Positions 1 through 8,269 of a stretch of 64,000 nt of DNA are shown here, one piece after another (the first letter of the stretch is position 1; the number at the start of each line of letters is the position of its first letter). Under the pieces are notes generated by a model. That model was not told the DNA's origin. It made no database searches and saw only the letters and a list, made by a program, of their open reading frames with translations. This DNA is from Bacteroidota bacterium (GTDB lineage: Bacteria; Bacteroidota; Bacteroidia; JAHEXY01): the NCBI GenBank assembly GCA_023251875.1, contig JAHEXY010000004.1, positions 1 to 64,000 of the forward strand. The letters run 5' to 3'. A program made the translations under genes and the position numbers.

Positions 1-1
1 A

Positions 2-2215
2 ACTGGAAATAACGGTGCTACTGGATCTACCGGAGCTACAGGTGCTGCCGGTACTAACGGTACAAACGGAACTAATGGAGTAACGGGTGCTACAGGTGCT
101 CAAGGTGTAACTGGAAATAACGGGGCTACTGGTGCTACCGGATCAACAGGTGCTGCCGGAACTAACGGGGCAACAGGAGCAACAGGAGCTGATGGGGCAT
201 TAAATGCTTGGTCATTAACTGGAAATACAGGAACAACTGCTGGAACAAATTTCCTTGGAACTACAGATGTAAAAGATTTAGTAATTAAAACCAGTGGTTC
301 TGAAAGAATGAGAATATCGTCTGTCGGCAATGTTTCAATTGGAACTACCGCTACAACCTATAAATTTAATGTTATAAATGCGGAAAGTTATAGAACCTTA
401 AATCTCACAAATAGTTTTTCCACAACTTCTGATAAATATGGAATTTATAATGATGTATCTTCAGATGGTACCGGTAATAAATATGGAATAAAAAATAATG
501 TTTCAGCAGGTGGTACCGGAGTTACTCATGGTGTTTACAATGATATTACTCTTGGAGGTTCCGGTACTGTTTATGGAACATTTAACTTTTTTACTTCTTC
601 AGCAGGTGCAAATAATATAATTTATGGAGCGGGATCATCTATATCTGTTGAAACAACCCATACCGGAACAATTTATGGTTTGTATACTCATATTTATTCA
701 GGTGGTACTGGTACACATTATGGATCATGGGTGAGTCTAGATAACTCCGGAAGTGGAACGCATTATGGCTATTACGCCAATATGAACGGATATACAAATG
801 CTTATGCCGGTTACTTTATGGGTCGTGGGTATTTTAGTGATAATGTCGGTATTGGCACAACATCTCCTTCACAAAAATTACATATTTCAGGAGATATGAG
901 ATTAACTGGCGCTTACTATGACATGAATAATAGTGCAGGTACAAGTGGTCAAGTTCTTTCAACCACAGGATCAGGAACCGATTGGATTGATATTAGCGCT
1001 ATAACCTCTAATTCCTGGTCTTTGACTGGAAATGCAGGAACAACAGCAGGTACTAATTTTATTGGTACTACTGATGGACAAGCATTGGTATTTAAAACCA
1101 ATAATGCGGAAGTTGCTAGATTTGATGCAGGAGGAAATTTGGCAATAGGTACTACAAGTGCTTCTTCTCGATTAAAATTAGATGCTACAGGAACAGGTGC
1201 ATATATCAATATGAATGCTTCTAATAGTACTACATACGGCTTAAAAATATGGGATCAAAATACCTCTGCTACCGGTACTAAATATGGAATTTATACCTAT
1301 GTAGAATCTGACCAAAGTGGAAATAAATATGGTGGTTATTATTCTTCTAACGGTTCTTTAGGTGATAAATATGGTGTTTATGGCGCTGCCTATGGAGAAG
1401 GTGGTAATAACTATGGTGTATATGGTTATGCTACCGGCAATGGTGCTAAATATGGTGTATATGGAACTATTAATACTGCATATACAGGCACTGCATGGGC
1501 TGGATATTTTGATAAGGCTGATGTTTATATGAGTAATAATTTATCTATCGGGACTACGTCTCCTACTGGAATATTAAATGTTGTAAATTCAAATACTAGT
1601 ACATCTTCTGAATATTCTGGTTACTTTGAGAATAGCAGTTCTACATCCTCTACTAAATATGGAATAAGAAATTATATTAATAGTACAGGATCTGGTGGTA
1701 GATACGGAATTTCTAACAGCGTTTATTCAAATAGTACGAGTTCAAATTTTGCTTTATATTCTTATGCCAGTAATTCAGGTACAGGTGCTGCATGGGCTCT
1801 TTATGCAGTAGGAGATGCATATACAACTGCTGGTATTTGGAATTCTTCGGATGAAAGATTAAAACAAGAAATCCAACCTATTGAATCTCCTTTACAAAAA
1901 GTGATGAAATTAAATGGTAAATCATATTACTTTAAAAATGATGAAAATTTTAAAGATTTAAATTTACCTAAAGGAAAACAATATGGTTTTATTGCACAGG
2001 AGGTAGAAACAGTTTTTCCTGATATGGTAAGAGATATACATCATCCAATTGGATTAAACGACAAAGATTCTAGAAATGATAGTGAAGTAATATATAAGGG
2101 TATAAATTATGAAATGATTACTCCTGTACTTGTTGAAGCAATTAAAGAACAACAAAAAGAAATTGAAGAATTAAAGAAACAAATTGAATTGCTAAAACAA
2201 CAAAATCGGAAATAG
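2..2215 (+). CDS. Collagen-like, fibre-like surface protein with C-terminal S74 chaperone domain (5' partial)
   Basis: The reading frame enters from the left edge, so the N-terminus and any signal peptide lie outside. The first 65 or so visible codons are Gly-X-Y triplets of the GAT/GST/GTN type, as in bacterial collagen-like proteins. A module reading [14 protein letters not shown] appears twice (about 211-350 and 1015-1150), each followed by an IGTT strand. Between them are many short repeats centred on KYGIY or HYGxY. The last 125 residues start at [10 protein letters not shown] (1844) and contain GFIAQEVE and a terminal coiled coil of Glu, Lys and Gln. This is the peptidase S74 intramolecular chaperone domain, which in phage fibres trimerises the protein and cleaves itself at the Ser of the Ser-Asp pair. 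No T9SS sorting domain is present. Trimeric fibre assembly is inferred. The family assignment is firm; the biological role is unknown. Confidence 0.85.
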   Translation, partial: TGNNGATGSTGATGAAGTNGTNGTNGVTGATGAQGVTGNNGATGATGSTGAAGTNGATGATGADGALNAWSLTGNTGTTAGTNFLGTTDVKDLVIKTSGSERMRISSVGNVSIGTTATTYKFNVINAESYRTLNLTNSFSTTSDKYGIYNDVSSDGTGNKYGIKNNVSAGGTGVTHGVYNDITLGGSGTVYGTFNFFTSSAGANNIIYGAGSSISVETTHTGTIYGLYTHIYSGGTGTHYGSWVSLDNSGSGTHYGYYANMNGYTNAYAGYFMGRGYFSDNVGIGTTSPSQKLHISGDMRLTGAYYDMNNSAGTSGQVLSTTGSGTDWIDISAITSNSWSLTGNAGTTAGTNFIGTTDGQALVFKTNNAEVARFDAGGNLAIGTTSASSRLKLDATGTGAYINMNASNSTTYGLKIWDQNTSATGTKYGIYTYVESDQSGNKYGGYYSSNGSLGDKYGVYGAAYGEGGNNYGVYGYATGNGAKYGVYGTINTAYTGTAWAGYFDKADVYMSNNLSIGTTSPTGILNVVNSNTSTSSEYSGYFENSSSTSSTKYGIRNYINSTGSGGRYGISNSVYSNSTSSNFALYSYASNSGTGAAWALYAVGDAYTTAGIWNSSDERLKQEIQPIESPLQKVMKLNGKSYYFKNDENFKDLNLPKGKQYGFIAQEVETVFPDMVRDIHHPIGLNDKDSRNDSEVIYKGINYEMITPVLVEAIKEQQKEIEELKKQIELLKQQNRK

Positions 2216-2220
2216 AAAAT

Positions 2221-2245
2221 AAAAATAATTGCAGCAATTATTTTT
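2221..2245. terminator. Bidirectional hairpin terminator between convergent genes
   Basis: A perfect 11-bp inverted repeat (2221-2231 with 2235-2245, three-base loop CAG) has an A-run on the left and a T-run on the right, so it can terminate transcription from both sides. It overlaps the stop codon of the minus-strand lipoprotein gene. Confidence 0.7.
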
Positions 2246-2828
2246 GTGTATCTCCAATTAACACCCAATTTTTATCGACAAAAAGTTTATCAATAAAAAT
2301 TTGAAAACTTTTTAATTCAGCAGGAACTTCATAACGGGCAGTAATGCTTTTTCTAAATCCATTTAGCGCAACTGATGTTATTACACTTGGTAAATCTGTA
2401 GCAGGCCCATCGTATTTATCATTCAATTCAAAATAATTTACCTCATTAATTTTTTGCTTGAGGGTTTCTATTTCCTCTTTTGAAAGCTTAGTAGAAAATC
2501 TACCTATTTTATCCACATTCATTTTTCCATCAAAAATAACATAGCCACTTGTATAAATTCTGGTTTTATAAGTAGGACATTTTCCAAAACAAGCCGTTCT
2601 CTCAATTGTAACAAACAAACTATCATCTTTAGCAATAGCTTGTTTTGTGTTGGCAGAATTTTGACTAAAATTAATTTCTTCTGTTTTTTGCGGACTTGAA
2701 TTTGTAGTCTGTTGTGGACTTTCTGTTTTAGTAGATGACACTACATCTTTATTTGTTTTACAAGCAGTAAAATTAAAAATTGAAAATTGACAAATAAGAA
2801 TTGAAACCAGTATAGTTTTTTTTTTCAT
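2238..2828 (-). CDS. DUF6438 domain lipoprotein
   Basis: A 196-residue protein. The N-terminus MKKKTILVSILI is followed by a hydrophobic stretch and the lipobox FTAC (Cys 22-23 region), so it is probably a lipid-anchored envelope protein. A Ser/Thr/Gln-rich linker of about 45 residues leads to a domain starting near residue 72 that contains ERTACFGKCPTYKTRIY and later YVIFDGK. The paired Cys in CFGKCP and this layout match DUF6438, a family common in Bacteroidota and of unknown function. The DNA for the signal-peptide region (about 2762-2800) is rich in AATTGA-type repeats like those elsewhere in the window, so part of the leader may be repeat-derived; that is inference. It stands alone, 28 bp downstream of lpdA on the same strand, and may be cotranscribed with it. 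Confidence 0.8.
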   Translation of the reverse strand: MKKKTILVSILICQFSIFNFTACKTNKDVVSSTKTESPQQTTNSSPQKTEEINFSQNSANTKQAIAKDDSLFVTIERTACFGKCPTYKTRIYTSGYVIFDGKMNVDKIGRFSTKLSKEEIETLKQKINEVNYFELNDKYDGPATDLPSVITSVALNGFRKSITARYEVPAELKSFQIFIDKLFVDKNWVLIGDTQK

Positions 2829-2856
2829 TTTTTATCGATCAATAACCATTAAACAA

Positions 2857-4245
2857 TTAGATATGTATCACTTCTCCATATGCTGCAGCTGTAGCTTCCA
2901 TGATGGCTTCACTCATAGTAGGATGTGGATGAACCGCTTTAATAATTTCATGTCCTGTTGTTTCTAGTTTGCGTGCTACAACAACTTCTGCAATCATTTC
3001 AGTAACATTTGAACCAATAAAGTGTGCTCCTAAAAATTCACCGTATTTAGCATCAAAAATAACTTTTACAAAACCTTCCTTTGCTCCTGATGCACTTGCT
3101 TTACCGGATGCTGAAAAAGGGAATTTACCCACTTTAATTTCATAGCCGGCTTCTTTTGCAGCTTTTTCAGTATAGCCAACAGAGGCAATTTCGGGTTGGC
3201 AATAGGTACATCCGGGAATATTTTTGTAATCAATAGGATCAGGATTTAACCCTGCAATTTTTTCTACACAAGTAATTCCTTCTGCTGAGGCAACATGGGC
3301 TAATGCTTGCGTAGCAAGAACATCACCAATTGCATAATAGCCGGGAATATTTGTTTCGTAAAATTTATTTACAAGAATTTTTCCTTTATCTGTTACAATA
3401 CCCACATCTTCAAGTCCAATGTTTTCAATATTTGAAGCAATGCCCACTGCTGATAAAACCGTTTCGCATTCAATAGTTTGCTCTCCTTTAGCAGTTTTAA
3501 TATTTACTTTACATGTATTTCCACTTTTTTCTACGGCAGTAACCGTTGCATCTACTAAAATTTCTATGCCTTGTTTTTTTAAAGAGCGAAGTAGTTGTTT
3601 AGACACTTCTTCATCCTCAACAGGAACTATATTGGGTAAATATTCAACAATAGTAACTTTTGTTCCAATAGCATTATAAAAATAAGCAAACTCCACTCCT
3701 ATTGCACCAGAACCCACTACTACCATTGATTTGGGTTGTTTCTTCAAATTCATAGCTTCGCGATAGCCAATAATTTTTTCTCCATCTTGTTTTAAATTAG
3801 GAAGCTCACGTGAACGAGCTCCCGTAGCAATGATAATATGGTTAGCAGCATATTCTGTAATTTTTCCATCATCTCCGGTAACGGCAACTTTTTTTCCTGC
3901 CTTTATTTTTGCAGCACCTTTAATCACATCAATTTTATTTTTCTTCATTAAAAATTGAACTCCTTTGCTCATGCCATCGGCAACATCTCTACTTCGTTTA
4001 ACAATTGAAGAAAAATCGGCTTGTGCATTTTCTACTTTTATACCGTATTCATTTGCATGATTGATGTATTCAAAAACTTGTGCACTTTTTAACAATGCTT
4101 TGGTTGGAATACATCCCCAGTTTAAACAAATTCCACCCAATTCAGCTTTTTCAATTATAGCGGTTTTTAATCCTAATTGCGAAGCTCTAATTGCAGCAAC
4201 ATAGCCACCAGGCCCACTTCCTATTACAATGATATCGTAGTTCAT
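2857..4245 (-). CDS. lpdA: Dihydrolipoyl dehydrogenase (E3)
   Basis: A 462-residue flavoprotein that reoxidises dihydrolipoamide in the pyruvate and 2-oxoacid dehydrogenase complexes and the glycine cleavage system, passing electrons to NAD+. The N-terminal FAD motif GSGPGG, the redox disulfide in GGICLNWGCIPTKALL (Cys40 and Cys45), the NAD-binding motif VGSGAIGVEF near residue 180 and the C-terminal catalytic pair in HPHPTMSE (His441, Glu446) are all present, and the length is typical. No E1 or E2 gene is nearby, so the partner complex cannot be told. A TAACTTTG box on the minus strand (4265-4272), about 20 bp upstream of the ATG, may be its -7 element. It is divergent from ettA across a 185-bp gap. 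Confidence 0.96.
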   Translation of the reverse strand: MNYDIIVIGSGPGGYVAAIRASQLGLKTAIIEKAELGGICLNWGCIPTKALLKSAQVFEYINHANEYGIKVENAQADFSSIVKRSRDVADGMSKGVQFLMKKNKIDVIKGAAKIKAGKKVAVTGDDGKITEYAANHIIIATGARSRELPNLKQDGEKIIGYREAMNLKKQPKSMVVVGSGAIGVEFAYFYNAIGTKVTIVEYLPNIVPVEDEEVSKQLLRSLKKQGIEILVDATVTAVEKSGNTCKVNIKTAKGEQTIECETVLSAVGIASNIENIGLEDVGIVTDKGKILVNKFYETNIPGYYAIGDVLATQALAHVASAEGITCVEKIAGLNPDPIDYKNIPGCTYCQPEIASVGYTEKAAKEAGYEIKVGKFPFSASGKASASGAKEGFVKVIFDAKYGEFLGAHFIGSNVTEMIAEVVVARKLETTGHEIIKAVHPHPTMSEAIMEATAAAYGEVIHI

Positions 4246-4430
4246 ATTTACTGTATTTATTACACAAAGTTAATATAATTAGAATCTATATTGTGATCTT
4301 ATTTTTAATTTTTTAATTGCTCAATTCTAAGAATTGTATCCTATTTAAAGATTGCTCATAAAAAAGAAATACCGATATTTGCAACAGAAAAACATTGAAA
4401 TTAAACTAACAAACTTTGAACTAAAAATAT

Positions 4431-6110
4431 ATGTCAGACGATAAAAAAGTAATATTCTCAATGGTTGGTGTGGGTAAATCATACGGACCTAGCAAACAAG
4501 TATTAAACAATATTTATTTATCATTTTATTACGGAGCCAAAATTGGGATTATTGGTTTAAATGGTTCCGGAAAATCAACCGTACTAAAAATTATTGCCGG
4601 TGTTGAACAAGCTTATCAAGGTAAAGTAACTTTTTCTCCAGGATATTCTGTTGGCTATTTGGCTCAAGAACCTGAATTGGATAATACCAAAACTGTAAAG
4701 GAAATTGTTCAAGAAGGCACACAAGAAATTGTTGATTTACTAAAAGAATACGAAGAAGTAAACAATAAATTTGCTGAACCTATGAGCGATGATGCTATGA
4801 ACAAGCTCATCGACCGTCAGGCCGTTTTAATGAATTTAATTGAGCAAAAAGATGCTTGGGAATTAGACAGCAAGTTAGAAAGAGCAATGGACGCTTTGCG
4901 TTGCCCAGACGGTGATGCATTGGTAAAAAATCTTTCGGGTGGTGAAAGAAGAAGGGTTGCTTTATGCCGATTATTATTAAAAGAACCGGATATTTTATTA
5001 TTGGATGAGCCCACCAATCACTTAGATGCTGAATCAGTGCAATGGTTGGAATTACATTTACAACAATACAAAGGAACAGTAATTGCTATTACACACGATA
5101 GGTATTTCTTAGATAATGTTGCCGGATGGATTCTAGAACTAGATAGAGGCGAAGGCATTCCTTGGAAAGGAAATTACTCATCATGGTTAGATCAAAAATC
5201 GAAACGCTTAGCGCAAGAAGAAAAAACAGAAAGCAAACGTAGAAAAACGCTTGAGAGAGAATTAGAATGGATTAGACAAGGAGCTAAAGGCCGACAATCA
5301 AAAGCAAAAGCTCGTTTAGGTGCTTATGATAAACTACTGGCTGAAGATTCAAAACAAAAAGAAGACACATTGGAATTGTTTATTCCTAACGGTCCGCGTT
5401 TAGGAACCAACGTAATTGATGCCGTAAACGTATCGAAAGCTTTTGGAGATAAATTACTGTATGACGATTTAAATTTCAAGCTTCCTCCGGCAGGTATTGT
5501 GGGTATTATTGGGCCAAATGGAGCCGGTAAAACAACTATTTTCCGGATGATTATGGGTGGTGAAAAAGCTGATGGAGGTCAATTTACTGTTGGGGAAACT
5601 GCAAAAATTGCATACATAGATCAATCACATAGTGCTATTGATCCTAACAAAACCATTTGGGAAGCCATTACAGGGGGCAATGAAAACATTGAAATGGGCG
5701 GACGCTTACTCAATTCTCGTGCTTATGTTTCTAAATTTAATTTTTCAGGATCGGATCAAAATAAAAAATGCGGAGTACTCTCAGGTGGAGAAATAAACAG
5801 ATTGCATTTGGCATTAACTTTTAGAGAAGAGGCCAATGTTTTATTATTGGATGAACCTACCAATGACTTGGATGTAAATGCCATTCGTGCTTTAGAAGAA
5901 GCCTTAGAACATTTTGCAGGTTGTGCCGTAATTATTTCTCATGATCGTTGGTTTTTAGATCGTATCTGTACACACATACTTGCATTTGAAGGCGATTCAA
6001 AAGTATATTTCTTTGAAGGTGGTTATAGTGATTACGAAGAAAATCGCAAAAAACGATTGGGCGATGTTGGACCAAAAAGAATTAGATATAGAAAATTGGT
6101 GGAAGGGTAA
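4431..6110 (+). CDS. ettA: Energy-dependent translational throttle protein EttA (ABC-F)
   Basis: A 559-residue soluble ABC-F ATPase with two nucleotide-binding domains and no membrane segments. The first domain has Walker A GLNGSGKST (42-50), signature LSGGERRRVALCR and Walker B DEPTNHLDAESVQWL. The second has GPNGAGKTT (from about 361), LSGGEINRLHLALTF and DEPTNDLDVNAIRAL. The charged linker near residues 250-330 (SKRRKTLERELEWIRQG) fits the P-site tRNA interaction motif. EttA binds the ribosomal E site and, when ATP is low, holds back the first peptide bond. Both the length and the close match to the EttA signature favour this over Uup or resistance-type ABC-F proteins. A nucleotidyltransferase/HEPN pair follows 22 bp downstream and might be cotranscribed. 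Confidence 0.95.
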   Translation: MSDDKKVIFSMVGVGKSYGPSKQVLNNIYLSFYYGAKIGIIGLNGSGKSTVLKIIAGVEQAYQGKVTFSPGYSVGYLAQEPELDNTKTVKEIVQEGTQEIVDLLKEYEEVNNKFAEPMSDDAMNKLIDRQAVLMNLIEQKDAWELDSKLERAMDALRCPDGDALVKNLSGGERRRVALCRLLLKEPDILLLDEPTNHLDAESVQWLELHLQQYKGTVIAITHDRYFLDNVAGWILELDRGEGIPWKGNYSSWLDQKSKRLAQEEKTESKRRKTLERELEWIRQGAKGRQSKAKARLGAYDKLLAEDSKQKEDTLELFIPNGPRLGTNVIDAVNVSKAFGDKLLYDDLNFKLPPAGIVGIIGPNGAGKTTIFRMIMGGEKADGGQFTVGETAKIAYIDQSHSAIDPNKTIWEAITGGNENIEMGGRLLNSRAYVSKFNFSGSDQNKKCGVLSGGEINRLHLALTFREEANVLLLDEPTNDLDVNAIRALEEALEHFAGCAVIISHDRWFLDRICTHILAFEGDSKVYFFEGGYSDYEENRKKRLGDVGPKRIRYRKLVEG

Positions 6111-6132
6111 TGTTTCAATTATTAAATAAATT

Positions 6133-6444
6133 ATGAACCACTCAGTAACTGATAAAATCAAAGAGGTCGTTAAATTAAGCGATGCTGAAGCACAAGTTAT
6201 TTTATATGGCTCAAGAGCAAGAGGTGATGCAAGAAAAGATTCTGATTGGGACATTTTAATTTTATTAAATAAACCCAACGTTACTTTAAAAGATGAACAA
6301 GAGTTGAGACATAAATTATTTGATGTTGAGCTTGAAACAGGCGAGGCCATTTCTACTTTTGTATATTCCTTAAATGATTGGAATGGTAAAATGACAATCA
6401 CCCCTTTTTATAAAAATGTAACTAGTGAAGGAAAATATTTGTGA
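6133..6444 (+). CDS. MNT-type minimal nucleotidyltransferase (COG1708-like)
   Basis: A 103-residue protein with the polymerase-beta superfamily motif GSRARGDARKDSDWD: Gly26-Ser27 plus the metal-binding Asp38 and Asp40. Small proteins of this family usually pair with a HEPN partner. In studied MntA/HepT pairs the nucleotidyltransferase adds AMP to the HEPN toxin and silences it. Here its stop codon overlaps the GTG start of a HEPN protein (GTGA), which implies translational coupling and supports a functional pair. The role as antitoxin is inferred from the family and the operon. It begins 22 bp after ettA. Confidence 0.88.
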   Translation: MNHSVTDKIKEVVKLSDAEAQVILYGSRARGDARKDSDWDILILLNKPNVTLKDEQELRHKLFDVELETGEAISTFVYSLNDWNGKMTITPFYKNVTSEGKYL

Positions 6445-6830
6445 GCGGTAACATAGATGACTATATAAAATATAGGATTGCAAAATCAGCCGAAGCAATA
6501 AATGATGCTAAAGTTCTTGCTCAAAACAAAAGCTGGAATGCATGTGTTAATAGATTGTATTATGCTTCTTATTATGTGGTATCCGCATTATTATTAAAAA
6601 ATAAGCTGAATGCACAAACTCATTCCGGTATAAAAACACTTTTAAATCTCCATTTTATAAAAACAGGAAAGCTAAGCAAAGAAGATGGGAAGCTTTATTC
6701 AGATTTAATGGATTGGCGCCATAAAGGCGATTATGGAGATATGTTTGATTTTGATGAAGAAACGGTGCAACCCTTAATTGAACCAGTTGTAACCTTTATA
6801 AGAACTGTTGAAATTATAATTCAAGAATAA
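6441..6830 (+). CDS. HEPN domain protein (COG1895 type), likely partner of the nucleotidyltransferase
   Basis: A 129-residue helical protein starting with GTG inside the stop region of the preceding gene. It contains NRLYYASYYVVSALL and, near residue 95, MDWRHKGDYGD, which matches the R-x(2-3)-DY motif of the COG1895 branch of HEPN proteins, not the R-x4-6-H ribonuclease motif of classic HepT. HEPN proteins act as RNases or as substrate-recognition partners of nucleotidyltransferases. Without the classical catalytic motif, RNase activity is uncertain. The four-base overlap with the nucleotidyltransferase and the matching families make a toxin-antitoxin-like module the best reading, but other roles remain possible. 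Confidence 0.85.
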   Translation: MSGNIDDYIKYRIAKSAEAINDAKVLAQNKSWNACVNRLYYASYYVVSALLLKNKLNAQTHSGIKTLLNLHFIKTGKLSKEDGKLYSDLMDWRHKGDYGDMFDFDEETVQPLIEPVVTFIRTVEIIIQE

Positions 6831-6847
6831 ATTTTAGCATATACAAC

Positions 6848-6873
6848 AGTAATACAAACTGCCTAGTATTACT
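6848..6873. terminator. Hairpin between convergent HEPN and DUF1015 genes
   Basis: An 8-bp perfect inverted repeat, AGTAATAC with GTATTACT, has a 10-base loop and overlaps the stop codon of the DUF1015 gene. There is no clear T-run, so terminator function is only likely from its position between two gene ends. Confidence 0.35.
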
Positions 6874-8116
6874 CCCCAATATTTAACTCATAAACCACCA
6901 TTCCGCTTCTCAATTTGGGTTCAATCCAAGTGCTTTTAGGAGGCATGGTTTTATTCATATCTGCAATTCGAGTAAGTTGTTCTATTGTTATGGGGTGAAG
7001 ACAAAAACCAATTTTCATTTCTCCACTATTCACGCGTTTTTCAATTTCTGCAATATTGTTTGAACCTCCGGTAAATGCAATTCGCTTGTCTCTCCTAAAA
7101 TCTTCAATTCTTAAAGTGGGAATGATGATGTAGTCATACAAAATACTTGCATCGAGAGAATTTACCGGATCGCTGTCAATTTCTAAACCTTCTTTAGGAA
7201 TTAATTCATACCAGTTTTCTTCTATATACATGCCTATATGCCTTTGCATACTGGGCACATAAGCTTTTTTGCCTTTTTTGGTAATTTTAAAGCAATCTCC
7301 TAGTTTACTTAAAAAAATATCTGTTCTCATGCCACTTAAATCTTTAGCCAATTTGCTATAATCATAAATTTTTAACTGGTTAAAAGGAAAGAAAATGCAA
7401 AGAAAATAATTAAAGGGTTCATTGCCTTTATAAGATTTTTCATCTCTTAATTCTGCGCCAAGCAAAGCTGAAGAAGCTGAACGGTGATGCCCATCTGCAA
7501 TATACAGGGCAGGAGTTTTCTTGAACGTTTCTACAATAGTTGCTATATTTTTTTCATTGTCTATAATCCATAGTTGATGGCTTATTCCATCTACAGAAGT
7601 AAAATTATATTCAGGCTCACTATGAACAATTTCTGCAATGAGAGATGCAATTTTTTGTTGTGGTTGGTAAGCCAAAATAATAGGCTCAGCATGTATATCG
7701 CAAATTTTTAAATAATCTTTTAAGGCTTTTTCTTTATTGAGGAGTGTTTGTTCGTGAATTTTTATTGTTTTATTAAAATAATCATCTATAGAAGCCAATC
7801 CAATTATGCCTGTACTTGAATAATTACCGCTTATTTGCTGATAGACATAAAATGATTCCTTTTCATCTTCTTGTAAAATGTTTTTTTCTTTAAAATCTAA
7901 ATAACGTTGTTTGCATTTTTTGTAATGTTCAACTGAGCTATTTTTTATTGTTCCGGTTTTATCTTCGGGTTTAATAATTTGTAAATATGAAAATTCATTT
8001 GAAGAAATCTCTTTTTGCAATTCCTCTTTGGAGTAAAAATCCATTGAACGAGAAGCTACCAAATGAACTAAGTCTTTTCTTGGACGGATTGCTTTGAAGG
8101 GTTTGATTATTGCCAT
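6869..8116 (-). CDS. DUF1015 family protein
   Basis: A 415-residue cytoplasmic protein with no signal peptide or membrane segment. The start MAIIKPFKAIRP, the central IADGHHRSASS and the C-terminal FCLHPITIEQL are hallmarks of DUF1015 (COG4198), a widespread family without a proven biochemical function. In many Bacteroidota this gene lies next to serA and serC; here a large T9SS protein gene stands between it and serA. That neighbourhood suggests a link to serine or amino-acid metabolism, but this is inference. Its upstream region contains a 16-bp tandem repeat (8121-8152). Confidence 0.9.
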   Translation of the reverse strand: MAIIKPFKAIRPRKDLVHLVASRSMDFYSKEELQKEISSNEFSYLQIIKPEDKTGTIKNSSVEHYKKCKQRYLDFKEKNILQEDEKESFYVYQQISGNYSSTGIIGLASIDDYFNKTIKIHEQTLLNKEKALKDYLKICDIHAEPIILAYQPQQKIASLIAEIVHSEPEYNFTSVDGISHQLWIIDNEKNIATIVETFKKTPALYIADGHHRSASSALLGAELRDEKSYKGNEPFNYFLCIFFPFNQLKIYDYSKLAKDLSGMRTDIFLSKLGDCFKITKKGKKAYVPSMQRHIGMYIEENWYELIPKEGLEIDSDPVNSLDASILYDYIIIPTLRIEDFRRDKRIAFTGGSNNIAEIEKRVNSGEMKIGFCLHPITIEQLTRIADMNKTMPPKSTWIEPKLRSGMVVYELNIGE

Positions 8117-8120
8117 TGAA

Positions 8121-8152
8121 AAATTGAAAGATTAAGAAATTGAAAGATTAGA
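8121..8152. repeat. Two-copy 16-bp tandem repeat
   Basis: Two near-identical units of AAATTGAAAGATTAAG type lie just upstream of the DUF1015 start codon. It is one of several A/T-rich short repeat types found between genes in this window. A regulatory role is not shown. Confidence 0.6.
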
Positions 8153-8269
8153 AAATTAAATGTGATATAAAAATTTCTAATATTTTAATTTTTCCCTATT
8201 TCAATTATTATTTTCCTTTTTTGCTTGAATTAATGAAAATCTATAACATTCTTATCAAACCCAATTATG

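Noticed and set aside
100-330. Antisense open frame rich in Pro, Val and Ala
   Set aside because: It is the shadow of the Gly-X-Y collagen-like repeats on the other strand.
1-2215. Prophage edge
   Set aside because: The S74 and fibre-like domains suggested phage, but no capsid, terminase, integrase or lysis genes follow; the next genes are ordinary chromosomal ones.
5997-6401. A 134-residue antisense frame over the end of ettA and the nucleotidyltransferase
   Set aside because: Both sense genes have clear family motifs; the antisense frame has no motif or promoter.
6441-6830. Classic HepT RNase toxin
   Set aside because: The R-x4-6-H motif is missing; the RxxxDY-type motif fits the COG1895 branch, so the classical toxin label is not used.
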